From NCBI RefSeq assembly GCF_936928535.1, contig NZ_CAKZHY010000094.1, forward strand, positions 1 through 64,000: DNA of 64,000 bases. Direction: 5' to 3'. A program made the position numbers and the translations under genes. The stretch is from an uncultured Bradyrhizobium sp. (GTDB lineage Bacteria > Pseudomonadota > Alphaproteobacteria > Rhizobiales > Xanthobacteraceae). The notes under the pieces were generated by a model, which was not told where the DNA came from, made no database searches, and saw only the letters and a program-made list of their open reading frames with translations. Shown here piece by piece: positions 25,177 through 38,570 of the stretch (its first letter is position 1; each line of letters starts with the position of its first letter).

Positions 25177-26277
25177 ATGCCGATTGCTGAGATTTACGGT
25201 CCTGATGACTTCGCCAACCGGCCGCACGGCCGGGCCACCACTCCGATCGCGCCGGCGCGATCAGGGCCGACGCTGCCGCGCCCTTCGCTGGAATGGACCA
25301 GCGAGGTCGAACGCGCGACCGCGCCGATCTACCAGCGCCTCAAACATGTGATCCCGTCGATCGAGTGGCCGCTGATGGCGCCGACGATCCACGCGATCAA
25401 CCAGCTCAAGCGCGAGCGCAATGCGGTGATCCTCGCGCACAATTACCAGGCGCCGGAGATCTTCCACGGCGTCGCCGACATCGGCGGCGATTCGCTCCAG
25501 CTCGCCGTCGAGGCCACCAAGGTGAAGGCCGACATCATCATCCAGTGCGGCGTGCACTTCATGGCGGAGACGTCGAAACTGCTCAATCCGGACAAGACGG
25601 TCTTGATCCCCGATACGCGCGCCGGCTGCTCGCTCGCCGCCAGTATCACCGGCGCCGACGTGCGGCTGCTCCGCGAAAAATTTCCCGGCGTGCCCGTGGT
25701 CGCTTATGTCAACACATCCGCCGAGGTGAAGGCCGAGGTCGACATCTGCTGCACCTCGTCGAACGCGGTGCAGGTGGTCGAGAGCCTGAACGCACCGCGC
25801 GTGATCTTCCTGCCCGACCGCTATCTCGCGACCTATGTCGCCTCGAAGACTTCAGTGAAGATCATCGCCTGGAAAGGCGCCTGCGAGGTGCATGAGCGCT
25901 TCACCGGCGAGGAGCTGCGCGCCTTCCGCGATGCCAATCCCTCCGTGCAGATCATCGCGCATCCCGAATGTCCGCCCGATGTGCTGGCGGAAGCCGACTT
26001 CACCGGCTCGACCGCGCACATGATCAATTGGGTGCGCGAACGGCGGCCGAAGCGTCTCGTGATGATCACCGAGTGCTCGATGGCCGACAATGTCCGCGCC
26101 GAGCTGCCTGACGTGGAGATGCTGCGCCCCTGCAATCTCTGTCCGCACATGAAGCGCATCACGCTGTCCAACATCCTTGAGAGCCTGCTGACATCTGGCG
26201 AAGAAGTCACGATCGATCCGGCGCTTGCGATGCGCGCGCGGCGCTCGGTCGAGCGGATGATCAATCTGAAGAATTAG
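25177..26277 (+). CDS. nadA: Quinolinate synthase A
   Basis: A 366-residue NadA, which condenses iminoaspartate with dihydroxyacetone phosphate to quinolinate using a [4Fe-4S] cluster. The three cluster cysteines of the family can be placed in [23 protein letters not shown] and [10 protein letters not shown]. Substrate loops [21 protein letters not shown] and [11 protein letters not shown] are also intact. The ATG follows TACGGAGGCTTCG, a clear ribosome binding site; a longer in-frame reading would run through the operator boxes. It is the first gene of nadABC. Confidence 0.96.
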   Translation: MPIAEIYGPDDFANRPHGRATTPIAPARSGPTLPRPSLEWTSEVERATAPIYQRLKHVIPSIEWPLMAPTIHAINQLKRERNAVILAHNYQAPEIFHGVADIGGDSLQLAVEATKVKADIIIQCGVHFMAETSKLLNPDKTVLIPDTRAGCSLAASITGADVRLLREKFPGVPVVAYVNTSAEVKAEVDICCTSSNAVQVVESLNAPRVIFLPDRYLATYVASKTSVKIIAWKGACEVHERFTGEELRAFRDANPSVQIIAHPECPPDVLAEADFTGSTAHMINWVRERRPKRLVMITECSMADNVRAELPDVEMLRPCNLCPHMKRITLSNILESLLTSGEEVTIDPALAMRARRSVERMINLKN

Positions 26278-26290
26278 CAACACAATCGGT

Positions 26291-26433
26291 GTCGTCCCGG
26301 ACAAGCGCCGCGAAGCGGAGCGCAGATCCGGGACCCATAACCCCAGGGAGATGTTTGGCGAAGAAAGGCAATACCCAGCTTCGCACAACAATTTCCGCTG
26401 CGGCGTATGGGTCCTGGCTTTCGCCAGGACGAC
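26291..26433. repeat. Palindromic repeat inside the nad operon, family E
   Basis: The element begins GTCGTCCCGGACAAGCGC and ends GGCTTTCGCCAGGACGAC, with inner GGGACCCATAA and GTATGGGTCC arms. It occupies almost the whole 183-bp gap between nadA and nadB and must be transcribed with the operon unless nadB has its own promoter. Confidence 0.75.
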
Positions 26434-26460
26434 AGCGGAGTGAAAGGAGAAAGCAAAATC

Positions 26461-28068
26461 ATGACAAACAACATCCACAACCTCACCCGCACCACCGATG
26501 ATGTCGTCATCGTCGGCGGTGGCCTGGCTGGACTGTTCTGCGCGCTCAAGCTTGCGCCGCGGCCGGTGATGCTGATATCGGCGGCGCCGCTCGGACAAGG
26601 CGCCTCGTCCGCATGGGCGCAAGGCGGCATCGCGGCTGCCGTCGCCGACGGCGACAGTCCCGAAGCGCATGCCGCCGATACGATTGCGGTCGGCGGCGGC
26701 ATCGTCGATGAAGCGGCCGCACTCGGCATCGCGCACGAGGCGGGTCCGCGGATCCGCGATCTGCTCGCCTATGGCGTGCCGTTCGACCGCGATCTCGAAG
26801 GCCGGCTTGCGGTGGGGCGCGAAGCTGCGCATTCGGCGCGGCGGATCGTGCACGTCCGCGGCGACGGCGCGGGCGCAGCGATCATCGCGGCGCTGAGCGA
26901 AGCCGCGCGCCGCACACCGTCCATCCGCCTGATCGAAGGTTTTGTCGCCGAGGCGCTGCTTACCGAGGATGGCGCCGTTACCGGACTTCAATTGCGCGAG
27001 GCCGGCAACGTGGCGGCAAGCCCTGTGATGATCGCCTCGCGCGCGGTCGTGTTCGCGACCGGCGGCATCGGCCACCTCTACGCCGTCACAACCAATCCGG
27101 CAGAGGCCAATGGATCGGGCCTTGCGATCGCGGCCCGAGCCGGCGCCGTGATCGCCGATCCGGAATTCGTGCAATTCCACCCAACCGCGATCATGGTCGG
27201 CCGCGATCCGGCACCGCTTGCGACCGAGGCGCTGCGCGGCGAAGGCGCGACGTTGATCAACAGCAAGGGCGAGCGCTTCATGCTGGCGCAGCATCCCCTC
27301 GCCGAGCTCGCGCCGCGCGACATCGTGGCCCGCGGCGTGTTTGCCGAGATCGCATCTGGGTGCGGCGCCTTCCTCGATGCGCGGCAGGCACTGGGCACGC
27401 GCTTCGCCGACAAATTCCCGACGGTGCATGCGAGCTGCATCGCCGCCGGCGTCGACCCGGCGACGCAAGTCATCCCGATCGCGCCGGCCGTGCACTATCA
27501 CATGGGTGGCATCGCGGTCGATGCACGCGGCCGCAGCTCCATCGACGGGCTCTGGGCCGGCGGCGAAGTATCGTCGACCGGCATGCACGGCGCCAACCGG
27601 CTTGCGTCGAACTCGCTGCTGGAGGCCATGGTCTACGCCGCGCGCATCGCCGAGGACATCGCCGGCCGGGCGATCGCCTCGCCTGCCCGCCTCCCCGAAG
27701 CACTCGTGACGCCACGCGGCGGCGCTCCGGATTCAAGCACTGTCAAGCGGCTGCGCGCGACGATGACCACACATGTCGGCGTCATCCGCGAACGCGACGG
27801 GCTTGCGGAAGCCGTGCGCAGCCTTGCTGCGCTCGAGCGTACGGCCACTTCTGTCACTGTCCGCAACATGGCGACAACGGCCTTGCTGGTGGCTGCCGCG
27901 GCGTGGAGCCGGAAGGAGAGCCGCGGCGCACATTTCCGCTCCGACCATCCGGCAGAAGTTCCGCTGCTCGCGCAGCGAACGATGACGACACTCGCGGCGG
28001 TGCGCGAGATCGCGGACAGCCTCGCCGAACATTCAACACCGCACATCGCGCAATCCATGATCGCCTGA
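26461..28068 (+). CDS. nadB: L-aspartate oxidase
   Basis: A 535-residue flavoprotein that oxidises aspartate to iminoaspartate for NadA. The FAD-binding Rossmann motif [19 protein letters not shown] is at about 16-34. Family blocks follow: [41 protein letters not shown], and [45 protein letters not shown]. The N-terminus is slightly longer than in E. coli. ATG has AAAGGAGAAAG upstream. nadC begins 11 bp after its stop. Confidence 0.96.
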   Translation: MTNNIHNLTRTTDDVVIVGGGLAGLFCALKLAPRPVMLISAAPLGQGASSAWAQGGIAAAVADGDSPEAHAADTIAVGGGIVDEAAALGIAHEAGPRIRDLLAYGVPFDRDLEGRLAVGREAAHSARRIVHVRGDGAGAAIIAALSEAARRTPSIRLIEGFVAEALLTEDGAVTGLQLREAGNVAASPVMIASRAVVFATGGIGHLYAVTTNPAEANGSGLAIAARAGAVIADPEFVQFHPTAIMVGRDPAPLATEALRGEGATLINSKGERFMLAQHPLAELAPRDIVARGVFAEIASGCGAFLDARQALGTRFADKFPTVHASCIAAGVDPATQVIPIAPAVHYHMGGIAVDARGRSSIDGLWAGGEVSSTGMHGANRLASNSLLEAMVYAARIAEDIAGRAIASPARLPEALVTPRGGAPDSSTVKRLRATMTTHVGVIRERDGLAEAVRSLAALERTATSVTVRNMATTALLVAAAAWSRKESRGAHFRSDHPAEVPLLAQRTMTTLAAVREIADSLAEHSTPHIAQSMIA

Positions 28069-28079
28069 CGGAGTTTGTC

Positions 28080-28958
28080 ATGATCACCCCGACCTCCCTG
28101 CTCTATCCCGACGCCTTCCTCTCTCCGCTCGCCATCGATGAGGCCGTGCATCGCGCACTCGATGAGGATCTCGGCCGCGCCGGCGACATCACCTCGCTCG
28201 CGACGATCCCGGAAGCGACCAAAGCGCAGGCCGACCTGGTTGCGCGCCAACCCGGAATCATCGCCGGCCTGCCGCTGGCGCTGGCGACGCTGCAAAAGCT
28301 CTCGCCCGACATCGAGGTACGCGCCCATGTCCGCGACGCCGCCCGCGTCGTCCGCGGGCAGCAGGTGTTGACGATATCAGGACCGGCCCGCGCGATCCTC
28401 ACCGCGGAACGGACCGCACTGAATTTCGTCGGCCGCCTCTCGGGCGTCGCGACGCTCACGGCCGCATACGTCGCGCGCACCGAGGGCACCAAAATGCGGA
28501 TCTGCTGCACGCGAAAGACCACGCCCGGATTGCGGGCGCTGGAGAAATATGCGGTGCGGTGCGGCGGCGGCTTCAACCATCGCTTCGGTCTCGACGATGC
28601 GATCCTGATCAAGGACAACCACATCGCGGTTGCCGGCGGCATCCGTCCCGTGCTGGAGCGCGCGCGCGCCCATGCCGGCCATCTCGTCAAGATCGAGATC
28701 GAGGTCGACACGCTGGCGCAGCTGCGCGAGGTACTCGCCACTGAGCTCGCCGATGCGGTGCTGCTCGACAACATGGACATCGCAACGCTGCGCGAAGCCG
28801 TCAGGATGACCGAAGGGCGCCTCAAGCTGGAAGCCTCCGGCGGCGTCACGCCGGACTCGATTCCCGAGATCGCGGCGACCGGCGTCGACTACGCCTCCTC
28901 CGGCGCGCTGACGCATTCGGCGCCGAATCTCGACTGCGCGCTGGATATCGAGATGTGA
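28080..28958 (+). CDS. nadC: Nicotinate-nucleotide diphosphorylase (quinolinate phosphoribosyltransferase)
   Basis: A 292-residue NadC that converts quinolinate and PRPP to nicotinate mononucleotide. Active-site stretches are clear: [56 protein letters not shown] and [23 protein letters not shown]. It is the last gene of nadABC, and a repeat with a strong 9-bp hairpin (28972-28995) follows directly and may end the transcript. Confidence 0.96.
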   Translation: MITPTSLLYPDAFLSPLAIDEAVHRALDEDLGRAGDITSLATIPEATKAQADLVARQPGIIAGLPLALATLQKLSPDIEVRAHVRDAARVVRGQQVLTISGPARAILTAERTALNFVGRLSGVATLTAAYVARTEGTKMRICCTRKTTPGLRALEKYAVRCGGGFNHRFGLDDAILIKDNHIAVAGGIRPVLERARAHAGHLVKIEIEVDTLAQLREVLATELADAVLLDNMDIATLREAVRMTEGRLKLEASGGVTPDSIPEIAATGVDYASSGALTHSAPNLDCALDIEM

Positions 28959-28971
28959 GGTGGTCTGCTCT

Positions 28972-29105
28972 CTCTCCCCGTTCTTACGGGGAGAGGGTTG
29001 GGGTGAGGGGCCTCTCTCCGCGCATACGGCCGTCGAGAGACCTGTACCCCCTCACCCGGATTGCATCTACGATGCAATCCGACCTCTCCCCGCAAGCGGG
29101 AGAGG
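28972..29105. repeat. Palindromic intergenic repeat, family C, with terminator-like hairpin
   Basis: CTCTCCCCG at 28972-28980 pairs with CGGGGAGAG at 28987-28995, and the far end repeats CCTCTCCCCGCAAGCGGGAGAGG. The centre has TTGCATC/GATGCAA arms. It lies between convergent nadC and the SleB-type gene. Same family as 1-55 and 62773-62914. Confidence 0.75.
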
Positions 29106-29115
29106 TGAAGAAAGA

Positions 29116-30555
29116 CTACCTTCGCTCCGTCACGCCCATCTCGGCGGAGCTCTTGGCTTCCTGCGCGAGTTCGGCCGAGAGCGCGGCGGTCTGCGCCGGT
29201 GTTCCCCAGCTCGGCTCCTCGTCGCCGTCGCCCCAGGCGCGCGGCCGGTAGAAGGTGTGCACGCCGGTCTTGTACATCTTCTTCATCTCGGAGACCCAGG
29301 ACGGACGTACCCAATAGGCGTGGTAATGGGTCGACTTGCCCACTTCAGGCAGCCAGATCTGGCCGTCGAGCATCGCCTTCGAGATCTTCTTGGCGCGCTC
29401 CCACATCTCGGGCTCGCGGATCACGTCGGGATTGTTGTCGCAGGCAAAGGTGAACTGGCAGGCGAAATGGCGGTACTTGTTCTGGTAGACGACGCCGCAC
29501 ACCGTGTCAGGATATTTGCCTGAGAACACGCGGTTCATCACCACCTGCGCGACCGCGATCTGACCGCGCACGGCCTCGCCGCGAGATTCGAAATAGACGG
29601 CTTCTGCGAGGCACTTTTCCGACTTGGCGCGTGATTTCTCGTCGAGCGCCAGCCGCTCGGCCGGCGATTTGGCGCGCTGGTTGTCGGCGTTGACCTCGCC
29701 CTTCGGCGCGACGCTCTCACCGCTCTCGGTGCTTGCGGCATCTTCGTTCGGCGGCGCCAGCGAGGCCATCTTCATATCGGGATCGGGCGCCACGATCAGC
29801 GGCTCGGCGCCGGGCTGCCAGCTCTCGATGCTCTCGATGGCGCCGCCGAGCGAGGAGCTGCCGAAGAACAGGTTCGAGGTCTTGACGCTGAACGGGTCGC
29901 GCGGCGGCGCGGTGACCGTCGCCTGCTTCAGCGCGTTGAGCGGCTGGGCCGCCAAGGACAGCGCGTTGTCGTCGGCCTTCGGCGGATTTGTATATTGAGC
30001 CAGCGGCGGCGCAAGCATCGCTTCCTGAAGCTCGGGATCCAGCGCCGCGGCGGACTCCGGCGACATGGCCTGCGGCAGCTCGGCGGTCTTCGCTCCGAAC
30101 ACGGAGCTGTTCGAGGTCGCCGGATTTTCCTGCGTGGGCGCTGGAGCAACCGGCTCAGACACAGGCGCCGGTGTCGCGATAGCGAGACGATCGCCCTTCA
30201 ACGCGCGATCGACCTTGGGAAAGTCGGAGGCCTGGTAGCGTGCCGGCGGCTGCAGCACCGGGTTGCGCGAAATGGAGCCGGTGACGTCGCGGCCATCGAG
30301 GCTCGCGAGACGAACCATCGCGCTCTGCGGCGCGGACGTCCCGATCGGGCGCGAGAAGCTGTAAGTGGCAAGCTGAATGGACGAGGCCGCAGAGAACACC
30401 TGCTTCTGCCAGCGCTCGGCAACGCCGGGCTGACGCGCCAGCAGCGAGCCTATGTCCTGATATCCGATCTCTCTCGGCATCAATGCGAAGATGCAGAGAC
30501 CGAGTCCGAAGGATGCGAACCGCGCACCCTTCGGATGGTTACGCAACACTGACAT
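29116..30555 (-). CDS. SleB-type cell wall hydrolase
   Basis: A 479-residue protein. A hydrophobic segment near the N-terminus (ARFASFGLGLCIFALM) should act as a signal or anchor. The middle 230 residues are Pro/Ala/Ser-rich, low-complexity. The C-terminal 130 residues form the Hydrolase_2 (SleB) domain: LAEAVYFESRGEAVRGQIAVAQVVMNRV with the catalytic Glu, then YRHFACQFTFACD and THYHAYWVRPSW. It probably cleaves peptidoglycan in the periplasm. The ATG at 30555 is used; a GTG four codons upstream at 30567 is also possible. Confidence 0.88.
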   Translation of the reverse strand: MSVLRNHPKGARFASFGLGLCIFALMPREIGYQDIGSLLARQPGVAERWQKQVFSAASSIQLATYSFSRPIGTSAPQSAMVRLASLDGRDVTGSISRNPVLQPPARYQASDFPKVDRALKGDRLAIATPAPVSEPVAPAPTQENPATSNSSVFGAKTAELPQAMSPESAAALDPELQEAMLAPPLAQYTNPPKADDNALSLAAQPLNALKQATVTAPPRDPFSVKTSNLFFGSSSLGGAIESIESWQPGAEPLIVAPDPDMKMASLAPPNEDAASTESGESVAPKGEVNADNQRAKSPAERLALDEKSRAKSEKCLAEAVYFESRGEAVRGQIAVAQVVMNRVFSGKYPDTVCGVVYQNKYRHFACQFTFACDNNPDVIREPEMWERAKKISKAMLDGQIWLPEVGKSTHYHAYWVRPSWVSEMKKMYKTGVHTFYRPRAWGDGDEEPSWGTPAQTAALSAELAQEAKSSAEMGVTERR

Positions 30556-30852
30556 CGATACGCTCACGCTACGCTTACGCCCGTTCGACCGAACTCAGTA
30601 CATCCGTGCAATTCGATCTTTATCGTGAGTATCTAATTTAGGTTGCCGGGGCGTTAATCCGCGTTGCGCGCAGGGCACACTCAAGCGATGTCAGGTGTTT
30701 TCACGGGCCGATGCTGCGCGTTGGTAAAGGCCGCGTCATTCGAAGCGGTAAACATCTGGTCAACGCGCATGGTGAAGGAACCGTTACGCGCACGTATCAT
30801 TACGGGACGCGTGCGGTTCTCTCTCCTCGTCATTACGAGCGAAGCTCTCTCT
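30556..30852. other. Gene-free stretch upstream of the SleB-type gene
   Basis: About 300 bp with no convincing gene on either strand. It should contain the promoter of the SleB-type gene near 30570-30640, which is locally AT-rich (ATCGTGAGTATCTAATTTAG). The right end leads into a repeat. Confidence 0.5.
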
Positions 30853-30945
30853 ACACCGTCATTGCGAGGAGCACTTGCGAGGAAGCAATCGAGACTGCCC
30901 CCGGATAGATTCCGAATTGCTTCGCTTCGCTCGCAATGACGGTGT
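30853..30945. repeat. Palindromic intergenic repeat, family D
   Basis: The ends ACACCGTCATTGCGAGGA and CGCTCGCAATGACGGTGT are inverted, with AAGCAAT/ATTGCTT inner arms. Copies of the family are at 42017-42093 and 59900-59976. Confidence 0.8.
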
Positions 30946-30970
30946 GGAAAGAGTGTCGCGCAAAATGAAA

Positions 30971-30994
30971 GAGGCGGGGCTGTGGCCCCGCCTC
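30971..30994 (-). terminator. Rho-independent terminator of ppdK
   Basis: GAGGCGGGGC (30971-30980) and GCCCCGCCTC (30985-30994) form a perfect 10-bp stem with a 4-base loop. Read on the minus strand it is followed by TTTCATTTT. It lies 24 bp beyond the ppdK stop. Confidence 0.85.
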
Positions 30995-31018
30995 TCTCAG
31001 CTCAATCGTGCGTTCGTC

Positions 31019-33955
<2,937 letters not shown>

Positions 33956-34051
33956 AGCTTGCACACAACCTGCGAGAGGGACGGGAAATTGCGGGCCTTA
34001 CACCATTTTGGGCGGGCCCGCGCAAGTCGAAGAGTTCCGGAAAATGAAGGC

Positions 34052-34207
34052 TTAGAGATGGAGCCACTTCAGCAAACCGAGCCCGATCGCACCGTTGAGA
34101 ATGAGAAAGATCGCCACGATGAAGTTGAGCAGGCGAGGCATGACCAGGATGAGCACACCCGCCAGCAACGACAGGAGCGGCGAGATGTGGGCGACGGTGA
34201 TGTGCAT
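34052..34207 (-). CDS. DUF3096 small membrane protein
   Basis: A 51-residue protein of two hydrophobic segments: HISPLLSLLAGVLILVMPRLL and IVAIFLILNGAIGLGLL. This is the DUF3096 pattern of small two-helix membrane proteins; the function is unknown. The ATG at 34207 has GGAAAG upstream; a longer reading to 34396 adds a non-conserved Arg-rich lead and is rejected. It lies just upstream of ppdK on the same strand, 96 bp away. Confidence 0.75.
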   Translation of the reverse strand: MHITVAHISPLLSLLAGVLILVMPRLLNFIVAIFLILNGAIGLGLLKWLHL

Positions 34208-34431
34208 GAAATATCTTTCCGGGGCGTTGGGGCGAATCGCGGGCGGATCATACCGGACCCGGTTCGGCGGGTAGAGACGCGCAAGGGGCGATACGGGTTC
34301 CTTGCTTCGCGAAAACTGCCCGAAATTGCCGCGTATGCGGCAAGGCTTTTTCCGGAACATCACGCGCGGCGCAGCATTGGCAACCGGTCGCGCCATTGGC
34401 GCCGGCTGAAGTCAATTCGAAGGAGTTGCCC

Positions 34432-34785
34432 ATGCGGAACAGGATTCTCGCTCTTGCAGTGCTTGGCGTCGCGCTCGGCGCGCCCATCGCGGCGCAGGCG
34501 CAAACCGGGATCACAGTGGGACGCGCGCCCGTGGTGGTCGATGAAGGCCCGACGATTGCGGTCGAGCAGCGGCCGGCGTTCCGCGACTATGTCGTCGAGC
34601 AGCGCGTGCCGGCCTTCCATATCCCCGATCGCGTCGTGGTCGGCACCACCTTACCCGAGACCGGCATCACCTATTACGACGTGCCGCAACGTTTCGGCGC
34701 GACGACCTATCGCTACACCGTCGTGAACGGCGAGACGGTGCTGGTCGAGCCGCGCTCGCGGCGCATCGTCGAGGTGATGAACTAA
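34432..34785 (+). CDS. DUF1236 exported protein
   Basis: A 117-residue protein with a signal peptide (about 1-24, cleavage after AQA) and a DUF1236-type domain: FRDYVVEQRVPAFHIPDRVVVGTTLPETGITYYDVP, then YRYTVVNGETVLVEPRSRRIVEVM. The domain is common in rhizobia and has no known role. AAGGAG lies 7 bp before the ATG, a near-perfect site. A strong terminator follows at 34866. Confidence 0.88.
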   Translation: MRNRILALAVLGVALGAPIAAQAQTGITVGRAPVVVDEGPTIAVEQRPAFRDYVVEQRVPAFHIPDRVVVGTTLPETGITYYDVPQRFGATTYRYTVVNGETVLVEPRSRRIVEVMN

Positions 34786-34865
34786 AGTTCCTGCTTGCAC
34801 GTTCAACTCGATGTCCGGCGCGCCACTTCAATCAGGCTGGCGCAAGCAGTGAAATCGGACATCAG

Positions 34866-34905
34866 GCCCCGCCCGGTCTTCCCCCCGCCGGGCGGGGCAT
34901 TTTTT
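34866..34905 (+). terminator. Rho-independent terminator of the DUF1236 gene
   Basis: GCCCCGCCCGG (34866-34876) pairs perfectly with CCGGGCGGGGC (34888-34898), an 11-bp stem, followed by ATTTTTT. It lies 80 bp after the DUF1236 stop. Confidence 0.92.
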
Positions 34906-34913
34906 GTTGCGCC

Positions 34914-35017
34914 GTCATTCCGGGGCGCGCCACTTGGCGCGAACCCGGAATCCATTTCTCGACGTCACGTGCGGTCCGATGGATTCCGGGTTCGCGCTTC
35001 GCGCGCCCCGGAATGAC
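34914..35017. repeat. Palindromic intergenic repeat, family B
   Basis: It begins GTCATTCCGGGGCGCGCC and ends GCGCGCCCCGGAATGAC, with AACCCGGAATCCAT and ATGGATTCCGGGTT inside. It is the better-preserved partner of 5865-5967 and lies directly after a terminator. Confidence 0.85.
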
Positions 35018-35042
35018 AGCGTCGTTTGCCGCGCGACCGAGA

Positions 35043-37142
35043 TCAATCCTGGATCTTCGAGAAATCCGCCACCGCACGGGTGGCGCTGCGGATCTCGTTC
35101 AGCAGCTTGAGGCGGTTCTCGCGCACCTTGGCATCATCGTCGTTGACGCGCACCTTGTCGAAAAACGCATCGACCGGCGGGCGAAGCTTTGCCATCGCGC
35201 TCATCGCGGCGGCAAAGTCTTCCTTCGCGACGGCAGCACCTGCTTCCGCCTTCACCTCGCCGATCGCCTTGGCCAGCGCCTTCTCCTCAGCGAGGCCATA
35301 GAGCGCAGCGTCGGGCGCGCCGTCGAAGGTGCGCTTGTCCTTCTTCTCCTCGATCGCGAGGATGTTGCTGGCGCGCTTGGTGCCGGCGAGCAGGTTCTTG
35401 CCGTCGTCGGACTCCAGAAACTTGCCGAGCGCATCGACGCGGCGGACGATCATCAAGAGATCGTCCTGGCCGCCGAGCGCGAACACGGCGTCGACGAGAT
35501 CGTGACGCGCGCCCTGCTCGCGGAGCTGGACCTTGAGGCGGTCGGCGAAGAAGGCGAGGAGATCGCTCGGAAGCTTGTCCGCATCCGCAGCTTTTACCGA
35601 GAGGCCGGCGAGCGCTGACACCGCCACCTTCATCAACGACAAACGCAGCGTGTTCTCGGCGATCAGCCTGATCACGCCCAACGCGGCACGACGCAGCGCA
35701 TACGGGTCCTTCGATCCCGTCGGTTTCTCGTCAATGGCCCAGAAGCCCACCAACGTATCGAGCTTGTCCGCAAGCGCCACCGCAACGCTGACCGGATCGG
35801 TCGGCACGCGATCCGCAGGCCCTTGCGGCTTGTAGTGCTCCTCGCAGGCAGCCGCGACCGAGGCGTCCTCGCCCTGGGCCAGCGCGTAGTACTTGCCCAT
35901 CAGGCCCTGCACCTCAGGGAATTCGCCGACGACTTCGGTCAGCAGATCCGCCTTGGCGAGGTGGGCGGCACGCGTTGCCTTCGCGACGTCGGCGCCGACC
36001 AGCGGTGCGATCTCGGCGGCCAAGCGTTCGATCCGCTTGATCCGCTCCGCTTGCGTGCCGAGCTTCTCGTGGAACACGATCTGCTCGAACTTCGGCAGGC
36101 GATCCTCGAGCTTCGTCTTCAGGTCCGTCTCGTAGAAGAATTTTGCATCGCTCAGCCGGGCGCGGATCACGCGCTCGTTGCCGCCGACGATGATCTTGCC
36201 GCCGTCGGTGGCCTCGATGTTGGCGACCAGGACGAACTTGCTCGCGAGCTTGCCCGTCTTGGGGTCGCGCACCACGAAGCATTTCTGGTTGTTGCGGATG
36301 GTGGCGCGGATCACCTCGTCGGGAGTCTTCAAGAACTCTTCTTCGAACGAGCCCATCAGCACGACCGGCCATTCGACGAGCCCTGCGACCTCGTCGAGCA
36401 AATTCTGGTCCTCGACGAGCTCGAACCCTTGCGCGAAGGCGAGCTGCTTGGCGTCGGTGAGGATCGCATCCTTGCGCCTCTCAGGATCGAGCACGACCTT
36501 CGCATCCAGCAACTTGGCTTCGTAGTCCTCGAAGCGGCGGACCGAAATGGCTGATGGCGCAAGGAAGCGATGGCCGTAGGTGGTCTGGCCGGCCTCGATG
36601 CCGTCGACCGCGAACTTCACCACATCGGGCTCTTCGGTCTCGAGGCCGAAGGTCGCGGTGATCGCGTGCAGCGGACGCACCCAGCTCAGCGAACCGGGCT
36701 TTGCCGACCGCGCGCCCCAGCGCATCGATTTCGGCCAGGGGAAGGTTCTGACGATGACCGGCAGGATTTCCGCAAGCACGTCGATGGCGTCGCGGCCGGG
36801 CTTCTCGATCAAGCCGATGTAGAAATCACCCTTGGGGTCGCGCTGGATCTTGGCCTCATCCAGCGATGTCAGACCGGTCGCTTTCAGGAAGCCCTGCACG
36901 GCCGCATCGGGCGCGCCGACTTTCGGGCCGCGGCGTTCGGTCTTCAGATCAGGCTGACGCGCGGGGATGCCGTGCACGGTCAGCGCGAGGCGACGCGGCG
37001 TCGCGAAGGCCTTCGCGCCCTCGTAGACCAGGCCCTCAGCGACGAGCTTGTCGGTGACCAGCCGGCGCAGATCGTCGGCCGCCTTGGCCTGCATACGCGC
37101 AGGGATTTCTTCCGAGAACAGTTCGAGCAAAAGATCGGGCAT
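35043..37142 (-). CDS. glyS: Glycyl-tRNA synthetase beta subunit
   Basis: A 699-residue GlyS, the tRNA-binding subunit of the alpha2-beta2 bacterial glycyl-tRNA synthetase. The N-terminus [18 protein letters not shown] is the family hallmark, and [26 protein letters not shown] and the C-terminal [19 protein letters not shown] (DALR-type anticodon-binding) are visible. The ATG shares one base with the glyQ stop (TGATG), so the two subunits are translationally coupled. A longer reading upstream lies within glyQ and is rejected. Confidence 0.97.
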   Translation of the reverse strand: MPDLLLELFSEEIPARMQAKAADDLRRLVTDKLVAEGLVYEGAKAFATPRRLALTVHGIPARQPDLKTERRGPKVGAPDAAVQGFLKATGLTSLDEAKIQRDPKGDFYIGLIEKPGRDAIDVLAEILPVIVRTFPWPKSMRWGARSAKPGSLSWVRPLHAITATFGLETEEPDVVKFAVDGIEAGQTTYGHRFLAPSAISVRRFEDYEAKLLDAKVVLDPERRKDAILTDAKQLAFAQGFELVEDQNLLDEVAGLVEWPVVLMGSFEEEFLKTPDEVIRATIRNNQKCFVVRDPKTGKLASKFVLVANIEATDGGKIIVGGNERVIRARLSDAKFFYETDLKTKLEDRLPKFEQIVFHEKLGTQAERIKRIERLAAEIAPLVGADVAKATRAAHLAKADLLTEVVGEFPEVQGLMGKYYALAQGEDASVAAACEEHYKPQGPADRVPTDPVSVAVALADKLDTLVGFWAIDEKPTGSKDPYALRRAALGVIRLIAENTLRLSLMKVAVSALAGLSVKAADADKLPSDLLAFFADRLKVQLREQGARHDLVDAVFALGGQDDLLMIVRRVDALGKFLESDDGKNLLAGTKRASNILAIEEKKDKRTFDGAPDAALYGLAEEKALAKAIGEVKAEAGAAVAKEDFAAAMSAMAKLRPPVDAFFDKVRVNDDDAKVRENRLKLLNEIRSATRAVADFSKIQD

Positions 37143-38077
37143 CAGGCCGCTCCACCGGCTTCGGTGTGCACCCAGGCTTCGCCGCAGGCTTTCGCCAGCT
37201 CGCGGACCCGGAAAATGTAGCTCTGTCGCTCCGTCACCGAAATCACACCGCGCGCGTCGAGCAAGTTGAAGACATGGCTCGCCTTGATGCACTGGTCATA
37301 GGCCGGCAGCGCCATCAGATGCGCCTCGCGCTTGCCGTCTTTCCAACCGGCGTCGAGGTATTTCTTGCAGGCGGCTTCCGCCATCTTGAACTGCTCGAAC
37401 AGCATCGCCGTGTCGGCATGTTCGAAATTGTGCCGCGAATATTCCTGCTCGGCCTGGAAGAACACATCGCGATAGCTGACCTTCTCTGCGCCCTCGCGGC
37501 CGTTGAAGTTCAGGTCCATGATGCGGTCGACGCCTTGCAGATAGCAGGCGAGCCGTTCGAGGCCATAGGTGAGCTCACCCGCGACCGGCGCGCACTCCAC
37601 GCCGGCGACCTGCTGGAAGTAAGTGAACTGGCTGACTTCCATGCCGTCGCACCAGCACTCCCAGCCAAGCCCCCAGGCGCCGAGCGTCGGGCTCTCCCAA
37701 TCGTCCTCGACGAAGCGGATGTCGTGCACGGCGGAATCGATGCCGATGGCGGCGAGCGACTTCAGGTACAGCTCCTGAAGGTTCGGCGGCGACGGCTTGA
37801 GGATGACCTGGAACTGGTAATAGTGCTGAAGCCGGTTCGGGTTCTCGCCGTAGCGGCCGTCCTTGGGCCGGCGCGAGGGCTGTACATAGGCGGCGTTCCA
37901 CGGCTTTGGGCCGAGCGCGCGCAGGGTCGTGCCAGGATGGAAGGTGCCGGCGCCGACTTCCATGTCGTAGGGCTGCAGGATCACGCAGCCGTAATCCGCC
38001 CAGTAACGCTGCAGGGCCAGGAGCAGGCCCTGGAACGAGCGGTCCGGGCGCATATGGGCGGGCAATGAGGCGTCCAT
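37142..38077 (-). CDS. glyQ: Glycyl-tRNA synthetase alpha subunit
   Basis: A 311-residue GlyQ, the catalytic class II subunit. Signature segments include [55 protein letters not shown] and [22 protein letters not shown]. It precedes glyS with a one-base overlap. Confidence 0.97.
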   Translation of the reverse strand: MDASLPAHMRPDRSFQGLLLALQRYWADYGCVILQPYDMEVGAGTFHPGTTLRALGPKPWNAAYVQPSRRPKDGRYGENPNRLQHYYQFQVILKPSPPNLQELYLKSLAAIGIDSAVHDIRFVEDDWESPTLGAWGLGWECWCDGMEVSQFTYFQQVAGVECAPVAGELTYGLERLACYLQGVDRIMDLNFNGREGAEKVSYRDVFFQAEQEYSRHNFEHADTAMLFEQFKMAEAACKKYLDAGWKDGKREAHLMALPAYDQCIKASHVFNLLDARGVISVTERQSYIFRVRELAKACGEAWVHTEAGGAA

Positions 38078-38178
38078 CGTCAGATCAGGCTCTCGCGGGG
38101 GGTTTTGAATCGCGCGGGACCGTATCGACGGCGGGGTTGGGAATCAAGGCAAAGGGGTCGGATTCGGCCCAGTTCTCC

Positions 38179-38262
38179 GTCGTGCCCGGGCTTGTCCCGG
38201 GCACCCACGTTCTTCGTGCGACGGGGCAAGGCGTGGATGGCCGGGACAAGCCCGGCCATGAC
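38179..38262. repeat. Palindromic intergenic repeat, family G
   Basis: GTCGTGCCCGGGCTTGTCCC at the left is inverted to GGGACAAGCCCGGCCATGAC at the right. Each half also folds on itself (CCCGGGC/GCCCGGG type). Only one copy was seen in the window. Confidence 0.7.
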
Positions 38263-38274
38263 GAACAGCAAGAC

Positions 38275-38484
38275 CTACCCCGGCCTGTACGCTCCGGTCA
38301 CGGGGTCACGCTTCAGCGTCTGGATATTCCCCATCGAGGCGGCCTCGGCGACGCGCGACAGGCGCATCTCCTCGAGCTCCTCATTGATCCTGAGTGCGGT
38401 CTTGTAGGCCCAGCGAACCACGGCAAGCCCACCCAGCACGCCCGCGAATGCGACGAACGGCGGCATCGGTCGATCCTTGTTCAA
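38275..38484 (-). CDS. Small conserved membrane-anchored hypothetical protein
   Basis: A 69-residue protein with one hydrophobic helix (FVAFAGVLGGLAVVRWAY, about 10-27), then a charged helix INEELEEMRLSRVAEAASMG and a short TLKRDPVTGAYRPG tail. Similar small proteins occur beside glyQ in Bradyrhizobium as far as I recall. The function is unknown. It lies upstream of glyQ on the same strand, separated by a repeat. Confidence 0.7.
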   Translation of the reverse strand: MNKDRPMPPFVAFAGVLGGLAVVRWAYKTALRINEELEEMRLSRVAEAASMGNIQTLKRDPVTGAYRPG

Positions 38485-38570
38485 TGCTCAGCCCCCAGAG
38501 ACATTCTCGCGCAGTCCGGGCCGCGCCGCAATTGGCTCAGCACGGACCAAATGGCGCGGGATGACCGAAC

